Assembly (NCBI RefSeq): GCF_019021925.1
Contig: NZ_CP058990.1
Span: 1,356,001-1,420,000 of the forward strand
Direction of reading: 5' to 3'
DNA from: Cellulophaga sp. HaHaR_3_176
Lineage (GTDB): Bacteria; Bacteroidota; Bacteroidia; Flavobacteriales; Flavobacteriaceae
DNA length: 64,000 nucleotides
Shown here in pieces: positions 63,464-64,000 of this stretch. Each line of letters begins with the position of its first letter. Position 1 is the first letter of the stretch. A program made the translations under genes and the position numbers. The notes below the pieces were generated by a model, which was not told where the DNA came from, did no database searches, and saw only the letters and a list, made by a program, of their open reading frames with translations.

Positions 63464-64000
63464 ATGCGTCTCCTCCTATCTTGTTGCTTTGCTTTTTTAA
63501 GTTATTTTAACCTTATAGCACAATCAGAAAAAAGTACGCTTGACAAAATTGAAAAGTTAAAATTGACTTCCGATTTTAAATCTGAAAACCCTGTTTATAT
63601 AGATTTAATTCTTGAATTAGCTAAGTTAAAAATTCGTACAAACCCAGATAGTACAGAAATTTTATTAAAAGAAGGGTATCAATTAAGTCTTGATACTAAA
63701 TATAGAGCAGGAGAAAGCAGAGCTTTGTCCACTTATGGTTATCTATATTTTGAAAAAGGAGATACTGAAAAAGCTTATGAGTATAATATGAATGCTCTAA
63801 AAATTGCCAATACTTATAATTTAAGTAAAGAAAAATTAAAGGCAATTAATAATATGGGACTTGACTATTGGTTACAAGGAGATTCGTCAAGCGCACTAAC
63901 TAAATTTTTAGAAGGTTTAGCCATTGCTACAGAAGTTGAGAATGTAGATATGATGGTGAGTATTAATATCAATATTGCTAATTTATATAGTGATAATGGG
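63464..64000 (+). CDS. TPR sensor histidine kinase paralogue, 3' truncated by window edge
   Basis: 179 codons open to the window end. Signal peptide (SYFNLIAQSEK) and TPRs; KSTLDKIEKLKLTSDFKSEN, RTNPDSTEILLKEGYQLSL and GESRALSTYGYLYFEKGDTE align without gaps to residues 30-110 of the kinase at 48763-50808. Kinase domains presumably lie beyond the window. Shows that this locus carries two related kinases in the same orientation. Confidence 0.8.
   Translation, partial: MRLLLSCCFAFLSYFNLIAQSEKSTLDKIEKLKLTSDFKSENPVYIDLILELAKLKIRTNPDSTEILLKEGYQLSLDTKYRAGESRALSTYGYLYFEKGDTEKAYEYNMNALKIANTYNLSKEKLKAINNMGLDYWLQGDSSSALTKFLEGLAIATEVENVDMMVSININIANLYSDNG

Noticed and set aside
1..64000. tRNA, rRNA, CRISPR, transposase, prophage
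   Set aside because: None seen by eye; no cloverleaf ending in CCA-like acceptor, no spaced direct repeats and no integrase or transposase motifs in any frame.

Overview
The window is a low-GC chromosomal segment of a member of the Bacteroidota, almost certainly a marine Flavobacteriaceae (Maribacter/Zobellia-like). The grounds are the many SPII lipoproteins with a Cys followed by Ser or acidic residues, a TonB receptor with an N-terminal carboxypeptidase-regulatory domain, HYC/CC/PP and DUF4625-type proteins, -7 promoter elements of the TAnnTTTG type and a general lack of Shine-Dalgarno sequences. I see no rRNA, tRNA, CRISPR array, transposase or phage gene. This is read from sequence and memory only; no search was run.

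Layout. 1-2.2 kb: the end of a branched-chain 2-oxoacid dehydrogenase E1 beta region, a lipoprotein and an OmpA-type lipoprotein closed by a strong terminator. 2.2-7.95 kb: a seven-gene biosynthetic operon with a flavoprotein, a methyltransferase, a type III polyketide synthase and a dedicated dissociated fatty-acid machinery (enoyl reductase, dehydratase, ketosynthase, acyl carrier protein). A methylated and oxidised alkyl-phenolic lipid is a plausible product. 8-13.3 kb: housekeeping genes (TerC-type transporter, hibernation factor, nucleoside deaminase, MscS channel) between small envelope proteins. 13.6-19.4 kb: a beta-helix lipoprotein, a fasciclin protein, and a surface lipoprotein flanked by two structured repeats.

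19.7-32.5 kb is the best-defined system: a zinc-starvation locus. A Fur/Zur regulator and a divergent eight-gene operon (MerC-like protein, GTP cyclohydrolase I, PhoX-like phosphatase, two COG0523 GTPases, ABC exporter-type ATPase and His-rich permease, CFFC-motif exported protein) share an intergenic region with two copies of a GCAACTAAGT palindrome. A third copy sits on the promoter of a second operon holding a small Cys/His protein, a TonB receptor and two His-rich DUF4625 lipoproteins. Regulator, operators and zinc-handling genes fit one regulon.

33.6-41 kb: a compact stress/energy operon with a membrane protein, a Rieske-TPP fusion enzyme, an HtrA-like protease, a two-helix ion channel, a CPA1 antiporter and polyphosphate kinase. 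41.1-43.2 kb: a TetR regulator with two palindromic operators and two target genes. 44-48.5 kb: a beta-barrel protein, a small membrane protein, a flavodoxin-fold oxidoreductase and a pyruvate-oxidase-like TPP enzyme. 48.7-54.9 kb: a TPR histidine kinase, an NhaC-family transporter behind a minimal SAM-riboswitch-like RNA, a TIM-barrel protein and a decayed alginate lyase gene. 55-61.8 kb: a Cus/Czc-type metal efflux operon (HYC_CC_PP protein, RND pump, OMF, adaptor), followed by a convergent GAF histidine kinase and the start of a second TPR kinase paralogous to the one at 48.7 kb.
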